A stretch of DNA of 64,000 nucleotides from Saturnia japonica (lineage: Eukaryota; Arthropoda; Insecta; Lepidoptera; Saturniidae): positions 15,652,930 through 15,716,929 of the forward strand of contig CM065325.1 of NCBI GenBank assembly GCA_033032175.1, in the 5' to 3' direction. Below are positions 44,020 to 55,143 of the stretch, one piece after another. Under the pieces are notes generated by a model. It ran no database searches. It worked only from the letters and a program-made list of their open reading frames with translations, and had not been told where the DNA came from. Every line of letters starts with the position of its first letter. Position 1 is the stretch's first letter. The translations under genes were made by a program, and so were the position numbers.

Positions 44020-44200
44020 TAGTATATCTTCGAAGTAGATGGTCTAATACCAATTAAAATAAAAAGAGCACCACCCTTTTGGTATCCTCATTCCAAGGAA
44101 AAAAGAATCATCCAAATCGGCTTTTTAACAAAGAAGTTATGTTAAAATATACCTTCGTATTGAAAACTTTCTACTTTTTTTAAGTCAGTTAAAAACCAAA
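44020..44200 (-). repeat. Family H interspersed repeat
   Basis: Reverse copy: AGTTCCCTAGTATATCTTCG, AAAGAATCATCCAAATCGGC, TTTTTAACAAAGAAGTTATG and ACTTTTTTTAAGTCAGTTAA. Confidence 0.65.
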
Positions 44201-44498
44201 AAAGAATAAAAAACCTAAATCAGCGGGACTTTAGCTATCGCAACTTGTATTGTAAATCCCGTGACAAGCTTTTATATCATAGAAAATGTGCAATGTAATA
44301 AATTGATGTGTATTACTTAATTTATTTTTATTTTTTGGTGATTTATCTCAATGTTCTACACCTGTACATATCATTTAATTTAGAATGAAGTTATTCTATT
44401 TTTCGTATTCTTTTTAGCAAACGTTTTAATTTGATACCCATATCATGGGGATGCACAAAAAATAACGAGTTCGCAATCTTGGATCGTCCGCGGATTTA

Positions 44499-44512
44499 AA
44501 GTGACGTCACTT
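44499..44512. promoter_or_regulatory. 14-bp palindrome centred on a CRE
   Basis: AAGTGACGTCACTT is a perfect palindrome containing the bZIP (CREB/ATF) octamer. Just upstream is GGATCGTCCGCGGA. No gene start is visible nearby. Confidence 0.4.
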
Positions 44513-44639
44513 AAACCATGTATTGTCATGCAAACTAAATGTGTATGCAAAATTTCATATCAATCGAGTGAGAATAACTACTTCAAAATTCAGTTGATTA
44601 TACATACAAACATTGCAAGTTAAATAAAAGCTTGTAAAA

Positions 44640-44745
44640 AAACCTACCACTATGCCATGTTTCATAGTTACATTTTCCTTCACCAAAAGCTAAGGTTTAT
44701 TTGTTGGGATTCGATCTCACGTCGATCGACGCGATGTTCGTACTT
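44640..44745 (-). mobile_element. tRNA-derived SINE, family K copy 6 (5' part)
   Basis: On the minus strand: GTCGATCGACGTGAGATCGA then ATCCCAAC (a good B box, GAGATCGAATCCC), TTTTGGTGAAGGAAAATGTA and AACATGGCATAGTGGTAGG. Confidence 0.65.
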
Positions 44746-46042
44746 AGATTAAAGTTTTTTTTTTTTCATTCTATTAAGCATGGACGATATAACACTGGAT
44801 AGATGAAGAGAACGATAGAATTAAGAACACCAAACAAACTGCTAAAAAATAAAACTCAAACAAAATCTACTGCGATGCCATTGGCAGTTCCTTTATTTCA
44901 CCAAAGATTGAGAAAAAGAAAGACAATATTGTTGACAATTATTATGTCAATAATATTTATTTTTAGTGAAATAAGTTCATTTTTATTATTTGCTTAATGC
45001 TTTAAATGTTGCTACACTGAGCCGATGTAATGTGTTGTAATGGCGCTTAACATCGGAAGAACTGGCTACAGTAGAGTTGATTTGAACTGGAGTCACCTTT
45101 TTGTTCTATATTAAAGAGACAGTGTTTAGTTACAGAGAGCGCTAAATTTTCATATCGGTCTGATATTTGATTTTTTTCATATTTTTTTTTTATCTTTTAT
45201 TCGATTCGATATCCGTAGGTTTAAACTCCGCCGTATACCAATGAATTTTCCGGATTTTGCGTAGCTTTTTTTAATTGAAATTGGTTATACTATCAGTTGA
45301 GGGTATAGAAAAACTATGTGATATTGAATAGAGGAGAGATATTTGGGGTATTAGGGAAAGAAATCACAGGTTAAATTAAAGAAATAAAAGAATACATGAA
45401 TTTCTCTGATTTGTGTTATAAGTAAAAGTGACTATTAAGGAGAAAAATTATCCTGTAGAAACATAAACGTTTGAAAATTGTCTTGTAATAAATACCACTG
45501 TATATGGAAAAAATATAGAACTCTTGATTTTTGGGAGTTTGAAATCGCCAATACATCGTGGACACTTTCTTCGAAAAGAGACCTTAATGCCCAGCAATAG
45601 GACATTTATATGCTGGTAGTATTATTTTAATAAAGCTTATTCTTTAAGGAAGTAATTAAATTTAAGCTTTTACAAAGGTGTCTACTACTATATTATTGCT
45701 ACTAAAATAAATTGTAATTCTTTCACGAGCCAGTTCATATTATTCGTATATTAATCCCTATTACATGTTAGAGGCGTGCCACAGTTACCCCTCATCCTGG
45801 ATATCTGCGGACGTGTGGCAGTTCACGCTCCCTTCTTCACAGTCCAACAGTTCGCTCGCAAGTTCCAACTTAGATCCTTTGAACAGTTCTATTATAGTTA
45901 CTTTGAGATCATACCGTTTGATATTTATTATTCTGCATATGAATTCTACATAACAGTAATCTTTCATTGAAATTCATTGTCTAGTTGGTCATTCCATAAA
46001 ATAAATCTGAAACAGAAACAAACTCTCCTAAACAGATTCTTA
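44746..46042. other. Non-coding stretch; GC-richer patch at 45765-45890
   Basis: The patch (ACCCCTCATCCTGGATATCT, CTCCCTTCTTCACAGTCCAA) has three overlapping short frames (45765-45953, 45776-45970 and minus 45785-45967), none recognised. The rest is AT-rich without features. Confidence 0.3.
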
Positions 46043-46715
46043 TCTATACTAATATTATAAAGCTAAAGAGTTTGTTTGTTTGGTTGAACACGCTAATCTC
46101 AGAAACTACTGATTCGAAGGGTAGAAACGTTTTAGTGTTGGATAGCCCATTTATCAAGGAAGACTATAGGCTATATAAAATCACGTTATGATAAGTAGGA
46201 ACGGAGCATCAATGAAAAATGTTGGATAAACGGGCAAATTGTATTTCTTTTGAGAGCTTCCGTTGCGTTCGCTGCATAAATAGTTAAAGTTACGCAATAA
46301 TCGTTTGTGATGAAAATGTTTCTCTTAAAAAGTCCGGGACAGCATACGGCTATCTTTTAAGTTTTACTCAAAAAAACCTTTTTTATATTAATAAAATTTG
46401 TTCTAAAATAATTAATTATTCGAGAAGGAATTTTTATATATATTTTATATAATCTTTATTGAAATAAATACGTTATTCATCACAAGTACAAAAATCGCCT
46501 TTTACAGTAATTGATTTAAATGAATATCTTAGCAGATATCACAGTTTTAAAATAACTCGGCAGCAAAATAATGATCAAGTACCTCGAGCGCATTTTTATT
46601 ATGCAGAATAATGTGGGAGGCGGTTGGCACCTGTAATACAGTACCTACGACCCACTCTCTCTAACCCTTTCTCTCTCTCTTATATGATGCAGGCGAAGTT
46701 GCGCGGATCAGCTAG
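46043..46715 (+). mobile_element. Full-length non-autonomous Helitron, family C
   Basis: Starts TCTATACTAATATTATAAAG directly after host A (46042) and ends GCGCGGATCAGCTAG at 46715 directly before host T (46716), meeting both Helitron rules. The body includes GTTTGTTTGTTTGGTTGAAC, GATAGCCCATTTATCAAGGA, AACGGAGCATCAATGAAAAA, AAAGTTACGCAATAATCG and the CTCTCTAACCCTTTCTCTCT run before ATGATGCAGGCGAAGTTGCG. No Rep/helicase coding, so it depends on an autonomous relative. Copies are at 39092-39796 (minus) and within 17207-18006. Confidence 0.88.
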
Positions 46716-46894
46716 TTCTGAATAAAACGGTGTACTAATAGTAGTTGATTACTACATTCAGAAAAGCAATGCTTTATTATATGTATTTATATAAGTTAAC
46801 GTGGTAAATCGATAGCACTGTCTGTATCTGTGTTCTGAAGAGCTGTTCAATATAATTCCCTCCTCTTCTTTTCTCTATAAAAGTTCTCCGCCTT

Positions 46895-47125
46895 ATCGTT
46901 GTCATACCGTGAAACTGTAGAACCTCTCCCGGCCAATGTGTTCCCTCCTTCTTATAACATCAGGTCCTTCAAGCGTAACGGGAAGATATATTTTATACAG
47001 GCCGATTTGACAGCGGTGACTGCTGATAGATTGTCGATTTTTCGGTGGTCGCCTTTATGTTTGGATCGTATGTGCAGTACTATCAAGTTTCTCGATCTAC
47101 TATAAAAGAAAATTAATGTATTTAC
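46895..47125 (+). pseudogene. LINE 3'-end fragment ('LPANVFPPSYNI' family)
   Basis: Reads SYRETVEPLPANVFPPSYNI followed by RSFKRNGKIYF, the end of a jockey/CR1-type LINE polyprotein, then a 3' UTR with GTCGATTTTTCGGTGGTCGC and a short CTATAAAAGAAAATT tail. Related fragments are at 9740-9906 and 36845-37070. It is separate from the larger LINE that starts about 130 bp downstream. Confidence 0.65.
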
Positions 47126-47256
47126 TGAATCTCCAACTTTATAGAAATACAATACGAGTATGAATAATGACAATGCTTTCATCAGTCAATGGACAAAAAA
47201 TATATCAACAAAATAAAAAAAAACATTTCGTTTTAAATATGCGCAGTATACCTGGC

Positions 47257-48921
47257 AAAGCCTGTAACGGCTTTATTTAACCTTTCGCTTAAAACATATT
47301 GTTATTTCCCTACAAAATGGAAAGAGGCCCTTATAATACCAATGCATAAAAGTGGCACTAAAATGGAAATTAAAAATTATAGACCTATATCTATTTTAAA
47401 TAATTTAGGCAAAATTTTTGAAAAATTAATTTTTAAATTTGTTAGTCCTCTAATGTATAAATCTATGCCAACTCAGCAACACGGTTTTATGAAAAAGCGT
47501 TCCACTATTACTAATTTGTCTCTGTTCACAGATTACATACTAACTGGTATGGATAACAAACAGTAGGTCGATGTCATATATACCGATTTTGAAAAAACGT
47601 TTGATCGTGTGGATCATATTATTCTGATGCAAAAACTTTATTTTCTTGGTATACGTGGCAATTTACATAGGTGGTTTGAATCTTATTTAAGAAACAGGAT
47701 GCAAGCTGTTGTGGTGGGTGGTTCTTGCAGTAATTTTATCAAAATACCCTCTGGGGTCCCGCAAGGATCAATCCTAGGTCCGCTACTTTATAATGCTTAT
47801 CTTTTTGACATATGTGATTGTTTTAAGCACTCAAAATTTATAATGTTTGCTGACGATAAGAAGATTTATTTAAGGGTTAAATCGGAAACTGACTGCATAA
47901 ATATCCAACGTGACATTAATACTCTTGAGGAATATTATAAAAAGAATAAAATTACTGTTAACGTAAATAAGTGCGTAAATATCAGCTTTACACGTAAATC
48001 TAAAGTTATTAACTTTCAGTATTACATAAATAATGTTCCTATTAGAAAAGTTGACAAGGTTTTATTAGGACTTAGGTGTTATTTTTGATTATAAGATGTC
48101 TATGAGTGATCACATAGACATAGTCATCAAACGTATATGCGAACCATTCACAAATATAGAGTGTATTAAAATGCTGTACTTCGCGTACGTAAGAAGTATT
48201 CTTGAATATGCTTCAGTCATATGGTCGCCTCAATATAATAAATACATAGACAGTATTGAATCTATTCAGAAAAAATTTGTAAAATTTTTATGCTATAAAG
48301 ATTTTAAAGAATTTACGAACTATGGTGAACTATGTAAGTATTTTCACCTAGATTCTTTAAAAGTGCGGCGTCGACAACATGAAATGATTTTATTTCACTC
48401 TATACTATCGGGCTATATTGATTGTCCCGATCTTTTGGGCTCTGTATCACTGCGAGTACCAAAATACTGTACACGCAAAGCACCGTTGTTTGCTGTCCCA
48501 TATGCTAAATCTAACTATGCTCAAAATTCAATACTGTGTCGCATTGCCCGATCCTATAATGAAGACGATATACGATACGGTAGACATATTTCGATATACA
48601 CGGAATACATTTAAGAGTGAAATAATAAAGTTACAACGCGGAATTATACAATTAAAATATAAAAAAGATAAAGCACACAAGTCAGATATACAGACATACG
48701 CTCACACACACACATTCCGACACGCGCGCATACACACACGCACACTATACTAAACGCCAGTAAAGATTACATGTTTTTCTTTTGTCTACTTATGTATATT
48801 TTTATGTATCACTTCCTGTAATTGTGAAATCCTGTTTTGGCTTTAATTGTTACATAGGTACTATAAGATATAATATAAAATATTGTATGCTGTTGGATTT
48901 CCAAATAAATAAATAAATAAA
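47257..48921 (+). pseudogene. 5'-truncated jockey/CR1-type LINE with reverse-transcriptase domain
   Basis: This is the best-preserved retroelement here. Coding starts inside the reverse transcriptase (PVTALFNLSLKT... near 47261). Motifs in order: NYRPISILNNLGKIFEKLIF; QQHGFMKKRST; IYTDFEKTFDRVDH (motif A, first catalytic Asp); WFESYLRNRMQAV; SGVPQGSILGPLLYNAYLFD (motif B); IMFADDKKIYL (motif C, the catalytic DD pair). The thumb and C-terminus follow: LYFAYVRSILEYASVIWSPQ, IQKKFVKFL and RIARSYNE. Two defects kill it: TAG at 47564-47566 just before motif A, and a frameshift at about 48068, after which the frame continues LGVIFDYKMSMSDHID to TAA at 48614. A 3' UTR with CA-rich microsatellites ends in (AAAT)n at 48903-48921. 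The endonuclease region is missing. With only two lesions it is a fairly recent insertion. Confidence 0.9.
48690..48748 (+). repeat. CA/CG-rich microsatellite in LINE 3' UTR
   Basis: ACACACACACATTCCGACAC, GCGCGCATACACACACGC. Imperfect dinucleotide tract, inside the LINE tail. Confidence 0.85.
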
Positions 48922-49439
48922 TCCCATCGTGTTTTCCTTAAAAATATACATCAGTTATTGGTACACCGCTTGGCAGAATATGTCACAGTTGTCAAGATAA
49001 AGCCGTCGAATTCATCCTGAGGACAGGCTCGGAATTTTAAACGAACCACGTCGCGTCGGACACACTAAACTAATAATATTCAGAACTATTGCGGTTGTGG
49101 AACGTGATTTTGTTGTTATTAACAAAGGACGAGCCCTGGCTACAGACTTGCGTATAAATAGATCTGAATGGACTTAGAATAAATTATAAACTCGTACAAA
49201 CACTTTTACATTTTTTTTAAATACTTTCATGTGCAGCTACTGAAACATACTGATAGGTGACCAGTAATAAGTATTGCGAAGTTTTATATTATAGAAATCC
49301 CAAATTTATTATAAACAAATTACAAAAGGACGACTGTTTACTATCTTTTTTACTTCAACTTTCTTTAATCACAATTTAAACTTAGTAAAAATAATCTTTT
49401 TTTTTGTATAATATTTCGTCATGATTGTTGACAATGTTT

Positions 49440-49863
49440 TTGATGATGATGAATATTGGTGTTATTGAGGAAAGTTGATTTATAAAATCCCAGAGGATGT
49501 GGGTGTTTCGTCATCCAGACCGGACATATTTCTTTATTCTCGAGAAATCAAGCTTATAGTACTTGTAGAGCTTACTGTACCATGGGAAACTAATATACCT
49601 AAAACCACGCAATAAAAATGAATAAATATTACGATCTATGTAATGAGCTACCCAAAAACCGCTATGCAGTTAACCTGTATACGGTGGAAGTGGAAGCGAG
49701 AGGTATTCCAGCGAAATCCCTCTATAACTTGGTAAAATACCTCGGCCTGTCGATAACTGCAGTAAGTTCTATTTTAGAACGGGTATCTAAAGCAGCATTA
49801 ACAGGCTCTTACCAAATCTGGCTTGGCAGGGAAGGTATCGCGGGCAGTCAAAGTGAGCGTTGA
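49440..49863 (+). pseudogene. LINE C-terminal relic ('VELTVPWE' family)
   Basis: Upstream of the track's frame, 49520-49590 reads RPDIFLYSREIKLIVLVELT then VPWETN, the C-terminal part of a non-LTR retroelement polyprotein ('RPDIxxxSxxxKxIxxVELTVPWE'). A stop and one-base shift at about 49610-49620 lead into the frame at 49618-49863 (NKYYDLCNELPKNRYAVNLY, TVEVEARGIPAKSLYNLVKY, LGLSITAVSSILERVSKAAL and GSYQIWLGRE), which continues the same protein. The catalytic domain is absent. The ATG at 49618 is therefore not a true start. Confidence 0.75.
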
Positions 49864-50062
49864 TGTAAATCATAAGGGGGCCCCTTAAACCTACACCTAG
49901 GTCGCAAGTCCCGGGGGCTGCTCGTTTTCCCTCTGTCTGTCACACGATGGAGTGTTAAGATGTTTGTCTCTGTTCAGGTGGGTGAGGCCGTAAGAATTTA
50001 ATCAAAAATTTCGAAAACTAAGAATAAACGTGGTATCAAAAAACTGATAAACTCTTTTTTTA

Positions 50063-50205
50063 ATGGTAAACGGGCAGGTGGCGCACCTGATGGAAAGTGA
50101 TCACCGCTGCCCACAAACATCCGTAGCACCCGAGGGCTCGCAGATGCGTTGCCAGCCTTTTAGGAAAGAATAAGCTCTCTTCTTAAAGGTCACTAGGCCT
50201 TTAAA
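50063..50205 (+). repeat. Common lepidopteran interspersed repeat
   Basis: GTAAACGGGCAGGTGGCGCA, CCTGATGGAAAGTGATCACC, GCTGCCCACAAACATCCGTA, GCACCCGAGGGCTCGCAGAT and GCGTTGCCAGCCTTTTAGG. This is a widespread lepidopteran repeat associated with LINE/SINE 3' ends. One copy in the window, with a T-rich 5' side. Confidence 0.65.
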
Positions 50206-51744
50206 CATAAAATAAACCCTTTTCACTTTTTAAATTGTTACCTTGCGAAGCTGGGGCGGGTCGCTAGTAAAATATAAAGTAAGTTTTCAGTTAAAATAAT
50301 GACATTTAATATATGAATACAATGGAATTTTCTATCAGATATCACTAAACATTTAAATAATGATCCATAACAATAATAATACCCCACAATTTTACTGATA
50401 TAAATTATAAAGTTGGAGTAATAAATCTATGAATCACTTACTGTAATTTAAAACAGTACAATCTTCACTAGTTTTAGTTTCATGTGGCAGCCACTATCAT
50501 ATTTCTTTATTAAATAATTTATAAGATTCTCATTGTGTTTCATCGTTCAGCTACACTTGTCAATTACAATCAGTGAGTGAGAGAAAAAGAAATGAATGAA
50601 GACCTAGGACCAGAAAGGTTTGAATGATATCGTATTTCTCTTCCACCCTTACCAGGAAATGGTATTTCCCAATCGCAAACGATATTTTTTCAATTGGCGT
50701 CGCAAAATAATTTGTCTTTTTACATACTTTATTAACGTTTAATTTACAATTCCAATTAAATTTCAAATTTTTCTTACCCCCTTCAATTTCCAAGTTACTG
50801 ATCAAATACATATCACGTGAAAGATTTTAAGTCTTCTTTAAATTTAGTATTCGTGCATTTATTATGAAATCAATTACTAGTGAACAATATTAGCCTTTTC
50901 TAGTTTGAAGCAAAATTGCCGAAAAAAAAGCCCAAAATGCTGGTTGGACCTAGGTCTGAAAAACTGTAGATTCCTGAAAGCACAGTCCTCCATCATGCCG
51001 AAGATCTAGATTAATGACGGTAATTTACTAAAAGGATTATACGGAGTAATCATCTTCAGCATAGCGAAGAAAGAAAATTAGGGTAGAATAATGCAAATTT
51101 ATACATTAAAAATGCATTATTAGATAAATGAAAATCTAGTCAAAAACTAAACCACTGTATTTAAACCATAAGTCTATATGATACTAAGGTTTTAACCTCC
51201 AGACGTTACTCAATTACGCGTTTGTCCCCTGAAACTATGTATTTGATTAACAACCCCACCAAGTTTTATAGAGTCCGTCCGAAATGAAGGGGTCACACTA
51301 CAACTAAGTTACGCATTCACATTTTGATATTTCATTCGGGGTCGTTACTATGTCTTTATTTATATTTTACATAAACATATCTATTTATGTTAGTGCTTCG
51401 CCTTAAAATCAGGTAATACTAAAAGATGATGGGGTTGAAATTGGTATTTGATAACCGACAGTTATTTAGCGATAGATAATATAGATATTATCGGTTTTTA
51501 TTAGATAGGCGAGTTTTAGTTGCCCTACGACTTTACTATGTTTCTCTTCACTTAATTTTTAAAGTAATTATAGGATATTCTTAGTTACTCAACGCAGCAT
51601 TCTGAAGATTAATCATTATATTAATTATGTAAAGTAGCTATTACTTAAACAAATGGGGAAATATATATTTAAAAAGAAAATAAAATCTGGCCAAATAAAA
51701 AGTTAACAAATGTGATTATGGGGTTTTTCTCTAGTAATAATCTT
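50206..51744. other. AT-rich stretch, nothing recognised
   Basis: About 1.5 kb without a coding frame of note. A self-similar patch at 51455-51500 (GATAGATAATATAGATATTATCGG) is a short imperfect palindrome. Confidence 0.35.
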
Positions 51745-51960
51745 TTATATGTAGTTCTGTCTGTATATGTAATTTTTTTCCACATTACGCGATAGGCATG
51801 TATTATAAACGACATTAATCACGAATATGACTTTTTTTTTGTCTGTCTATCTGTACGTCTGACTATTCGTATGTCCAGATTAAATTCAATGACGGCTTTG
51901 TAGATTTTTATAAAATGTTGTAGACTGAAAGCATATGTAATTCATGTAGTTATAATAGTA
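51745..51960 (+). repeat. Repeat fragment related to the 5' part of family F
   Basis: AATTTTTTTCCACATTACGC, AAACGACATTAATCACGAAT and GTCTGTCTATCTGTACGTCT. Similar words (CCAAATTTCCTGACAGACGT, GACACTGATTACAAATATGA) open the family F copy at 54680, and a third similar stretch lies at 28330-28390. Confidence 0.45.
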
Positions 51961-52007
51961 ATCATTGATATATATAAAGGAAGACTTGTCTATAATATTT
52001 TTTTAAA

Positions 52008-52182
52008 TCTATACTAATATTATAAAGCTAAAGAGTTTTGTTGAATATTTTATACAAAGGAAGGATATTATATCATTTCTCAATTGATAAACGAATTGTC
52101 AATAATATGAGTAAAAATATAAGTACGAAACGAAAATAATTACTGTGACATAAAATTGTGCAGAGCCGCGGGCTACCGCTAG
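52008..52182 (+). mobile_element. Helitron-like element, family F copy 1 (short)
   Basis: Starts TCTATACTAATATTATAAAG, identical to family C over 20 bases and more, after host A (52007). It ends GCGGGCTACCGCTAG at 52182 before host T. The middle and 3' part are family F (AATTGTCAATAATATGAGTA, GAGCCGCGGGCTACCG). So it joins a family C 5' end to a family F 3' end in only 175 bp. Confidence 0.75.
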
Positions 52183-53339
52183 TTTATCATCTAGCTGTTA
52201 TTTCACAAAGTGATTTCTTTAAAGAACTGTGAGTAAATAGACATCAGTCGCCATTGCGTATTTTTAGTTCTACCCTACAACGGCACAGATAAACGAAACA
52301 ATGAATGAACGATACGAATAAATAAAATGTAAATGAATCTAGTTTAAAATTGAAATAAACCGGGCAAAGTTACGGTTACCGCTTTTATACCGGTAAAAGA
52401 TAATTTAATATACTTTTATAATAATGTAATATAATGGAAAAGTTTACCCACCTCAGCTACTCGTTAAAGACTTCTTCCCGAGGGGAGATAGGGGTTTAAT
52501 CACTGTGCCAGTTACAACGTATTTGAAAATTCTAAAGGCCGGGAGATATCTACTTCTGTATGTTCCTCCTGTATTAATGTTTTTTTTTTCAGCGGTTATG
52601 TTCCTTCACAATGCGGTTTCGTGGTCGACTGGTAGATAAGAAAAGTGAACAGTCTAAGAATAGACGTCATATTAAATACGTTTAAAACTACAACCGAACT
52701 ATGGAAAATATCGTGCTCTGAAAGTAAGATTTATATTTTTCAAATGTACTGATTAAGCCATTTTATTTGGTACCCAACTAGGAACATTAAAAAAAAATGT
52801 TCTTTATTACAGGACCTTATGTACTCTACAGGGCGCCATATTAAATTCAGTGTGATGTTTAAATCTTATAAACCAGCGTACAATTAAGACACTTCTAATA
52901 CAGTCATGCATCATAGTCTGCTGGAATCAGTAACTCTCCTTAGGCTTAAAATAGTCTTAAATTTCAGTAAAATTATAAATGCTTAACCAAAACATTTGTT
53001 GTCCTCGTTCTGCGTAAAAGAATATAATAATTATCTTTGAATTTTTCTATGAAATTAAAATGCAATGGGAAAGACACATTTTAATTTGGATTAATTTTTG
53101 TTGTCGTTTATGGATTACAAATTGTTGACTTTGGGATGCTTTTTTTGCGTATATTGTTAGACGTGCGATTTCCACAGAATTGTATATTTATACGATATAT
53201 ATTTTTTATTATAGATTTACCTGAATTCTGATGATGCATGTCATTCGACGATTTAAACTTATTATTTCTTTCATCACTAACACTGGAAATATAATGAGCA
53301 AATAATTATGATCAACGGATAATCAACCACTATAAATTT
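52183..53339. other. AT-rich stretch, nothing recognised
   Basis: No coding frame, terminal repeat or shared word that I could find. Confidence 0.35.
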
Positions 53340-53680
53340 ACAAGGTGACAGAATTATTCTTTTGCCGAAGCAAAGTGCCTTCCAGTCTGACAGGTAATTG
53401 CGTACATGTATTGGTGCAAAAGGTATTTCAACTTTATCTTTAATAATTGTAGACTATCCATTATTAAGCTCTAACTGGACTGCAGTGGTATTTGTGTTTG
53501 GATTTGGAGTCCATTTAAAAACAGATGGAATACATATTAATATTTTTTTATATTCAATTTTGGCTCTAAGAAGACTCTTATGAATACCAATACACTATCA
53601 CCGATTCGAAAAACATCCCAGTCTAAGAAGAGCCGGAAAGATACTCTATCGGGTTTATGAATATTTATTTTAAAATGATT
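53340..53680 (-). other. Possible eroded minus-strand coding sequence
   Basis: On the minus strand a frame reads KPDRVSFRLFLDWDVFRIGD then SVLVFIRVFLEPKLNIKKY before a stop. Another frame gives IPSVFKWTPNPNTNTTAVQL ... stop ... KDKVEIPFAPIHVRNYLSDW. The composition is protein-like but I cannot name a family. The plus-strand frame at 53398-53583 is probably its shadow. Confidence 0.2.
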
Positions 53681-54679
53681 TTTACAGTAATTATTAATTT
53701 CAGTGGATGTACAGAGAAGGAATCTCTTCTAGACATCACCGTAATTCACGCATAATCCAGTGCAAAACACCCCTTTGACGATAAATTCGACGATATATAA
53801 TAAACTTTCTTATAATATAAAAACCATGATCCTTGATCAAATTTTATTGCAAACACGACAATTCGTTTCGACACCGCTAAAAGACCCAATCATACAATTA
53901 CAGCACAAAAAAGGAATGCCCAGGTCTCCAATTATCGATTAAAAAGGCAACTCAAGAAATAACATTGAAGGCGAGTTCATTTAAGATATTTACGTGAAAA
54001 TTGCACGCCCCGGGCGATAATAACTCGATGGAGCGACAGTGTTCGCAAATTACTGGCAATTGCTAGTAATAATCTTGATCGCGCAACAGGTCTGGTTTGA
54101 TTGTAATGGATGTGCGACTGGTGAGTGCAAGATTTTTGTGTCTGGTGCGAGCTGAAATGATCGTTTATTAAAGAGGATTTCTTAAAACTATTATTACTTA
54201 TATTTAAACACAGATATCGCCATATTTTACAAATTGACTTATTAAGAAGTCATTGAATTGTTAGATTAAGAAGGACCTTTGATTTATTTTTACCAAATTT
54301 GCTTAATTCGTTTGTTATTCTGGAAATTATCTCTGATGCCTAAATGACCTGAAGAAATCGGAGTAAGTTGGCAAACTTTCAGTATTATTTGCACTAAGTT
54401 GCCGCATTACCTTTGCTTAGTATGTTAAGTACTTGGCACTTTGATGGCAATAAATTTTAATTATTCAGATCCTATAAATGATCCGCATACTTTCCTATGG
54501 TCCGTTATATAAGATTTTTGTGCTAGATATAATAAAATTCTTATCTATTGATAGAACTTACCTAGTACAATAAGTGCAGGAGTTGAATCTTACCATTTCG
54601 TAACTTGTCTCTCAGTATGAGGTATATCAATCAGTTCTATCTAAGTATATTTTATAGTTCCAATTCTATTTATAAATGC
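53681..54679. other. Non-coding stretch; GC-richer patch at 54005-54155
   Basis: The patch (GCACGCCCCGGGCGATAATA, CGCGCAACAGGTCTGGTTTG, CGACTGGTGAGTGCAAG) is not shared with any repeat in the window. The remainder is AT-rich and empty. Confidence 0.3.
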
Positions 54680-55143
54680 AATTTCTTTCCAAATTTCCTG
54701 ACAGACGTTTATCATAAAGGACACTGATTACAAATATGAAATTAAAAAAAAAAAAAAAATTATATGACAAACTTATGTAATTCTATAATTAATAGGCGAT
54801 AAGAATTGTCAATAATACTTTTAGACATCGTACTAAAACAAACAGAACATATTATGTTCTTCCATAACTGATAGGTCAATTAAACTTTCATAAATCTTAA
54901 ACAATCCTAAAGTGATTTTGATGACTTTTTGTACACGGGAAGTATACATAACTTCTTATTTAATAGCCTACAAGAAGTGCTATTAGTGTGAGTTTAAATA
55001 AAATTAGGAGAGGAAAATAATTACTGCTTGCGGAGCCGCCGGTTTTTTTTTAGATCTGACTACACTGTTAGCCCTAGGGGCCCTGAAGCCGCTGCGGCTT
55101 TTACAGCTTCACCGAACTTGTCGGAGCCGCCGGTCACCGTTAG
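54680..55143 (+). mobile_element. Helitron-like element, family F copy 3, with nested insertion
   Basis: Begins near CCAAATTTCCTGACAGACGT and ends GGAGCCGCCGGTCACCGTTAG at 55143 before host T (CTAG changed to TTAG). It shares AATTGTCAATAATACTTTTA, GAAAATAATTACTG and the GGAGCCG end with other family F copies. The 3' end is interrupted by a family J insert at 55044-55121. Confidence 0.7.
55044..55121 (-). mobile_element. Family J retroposon inserted in a Helitron-like element
   Basis: On the minus strand: TTCGGTGAAGCTGTAAAAGC, CGCAGCGGCTTCAGGGCCCC, TAGGGCTAACAGTGTAGTCA, then an A tail (T run at 55043-55051). The 13-bp direct repeat CGGAGCCGCCGGT flanks it at 55031-55043 and 55122-55134. A-tail plus target-site duplication show target-primed retroposition, and removing the insert restores a normal family F end. 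Confidence 0.88.

Noticed and set aside
48418..48753. 111-codon frame inside the LINE
   Set aside because: It overlaps the LINE C-terminus in the wrong frame and runs into a CA microsatellite.
49618..49863. ATG at 49618 as a true gene start
   Set aside because: Protein similarity continues upstream in another frame (VELTVPWE...), so this is the middle of a decayed LINE polyprotein.
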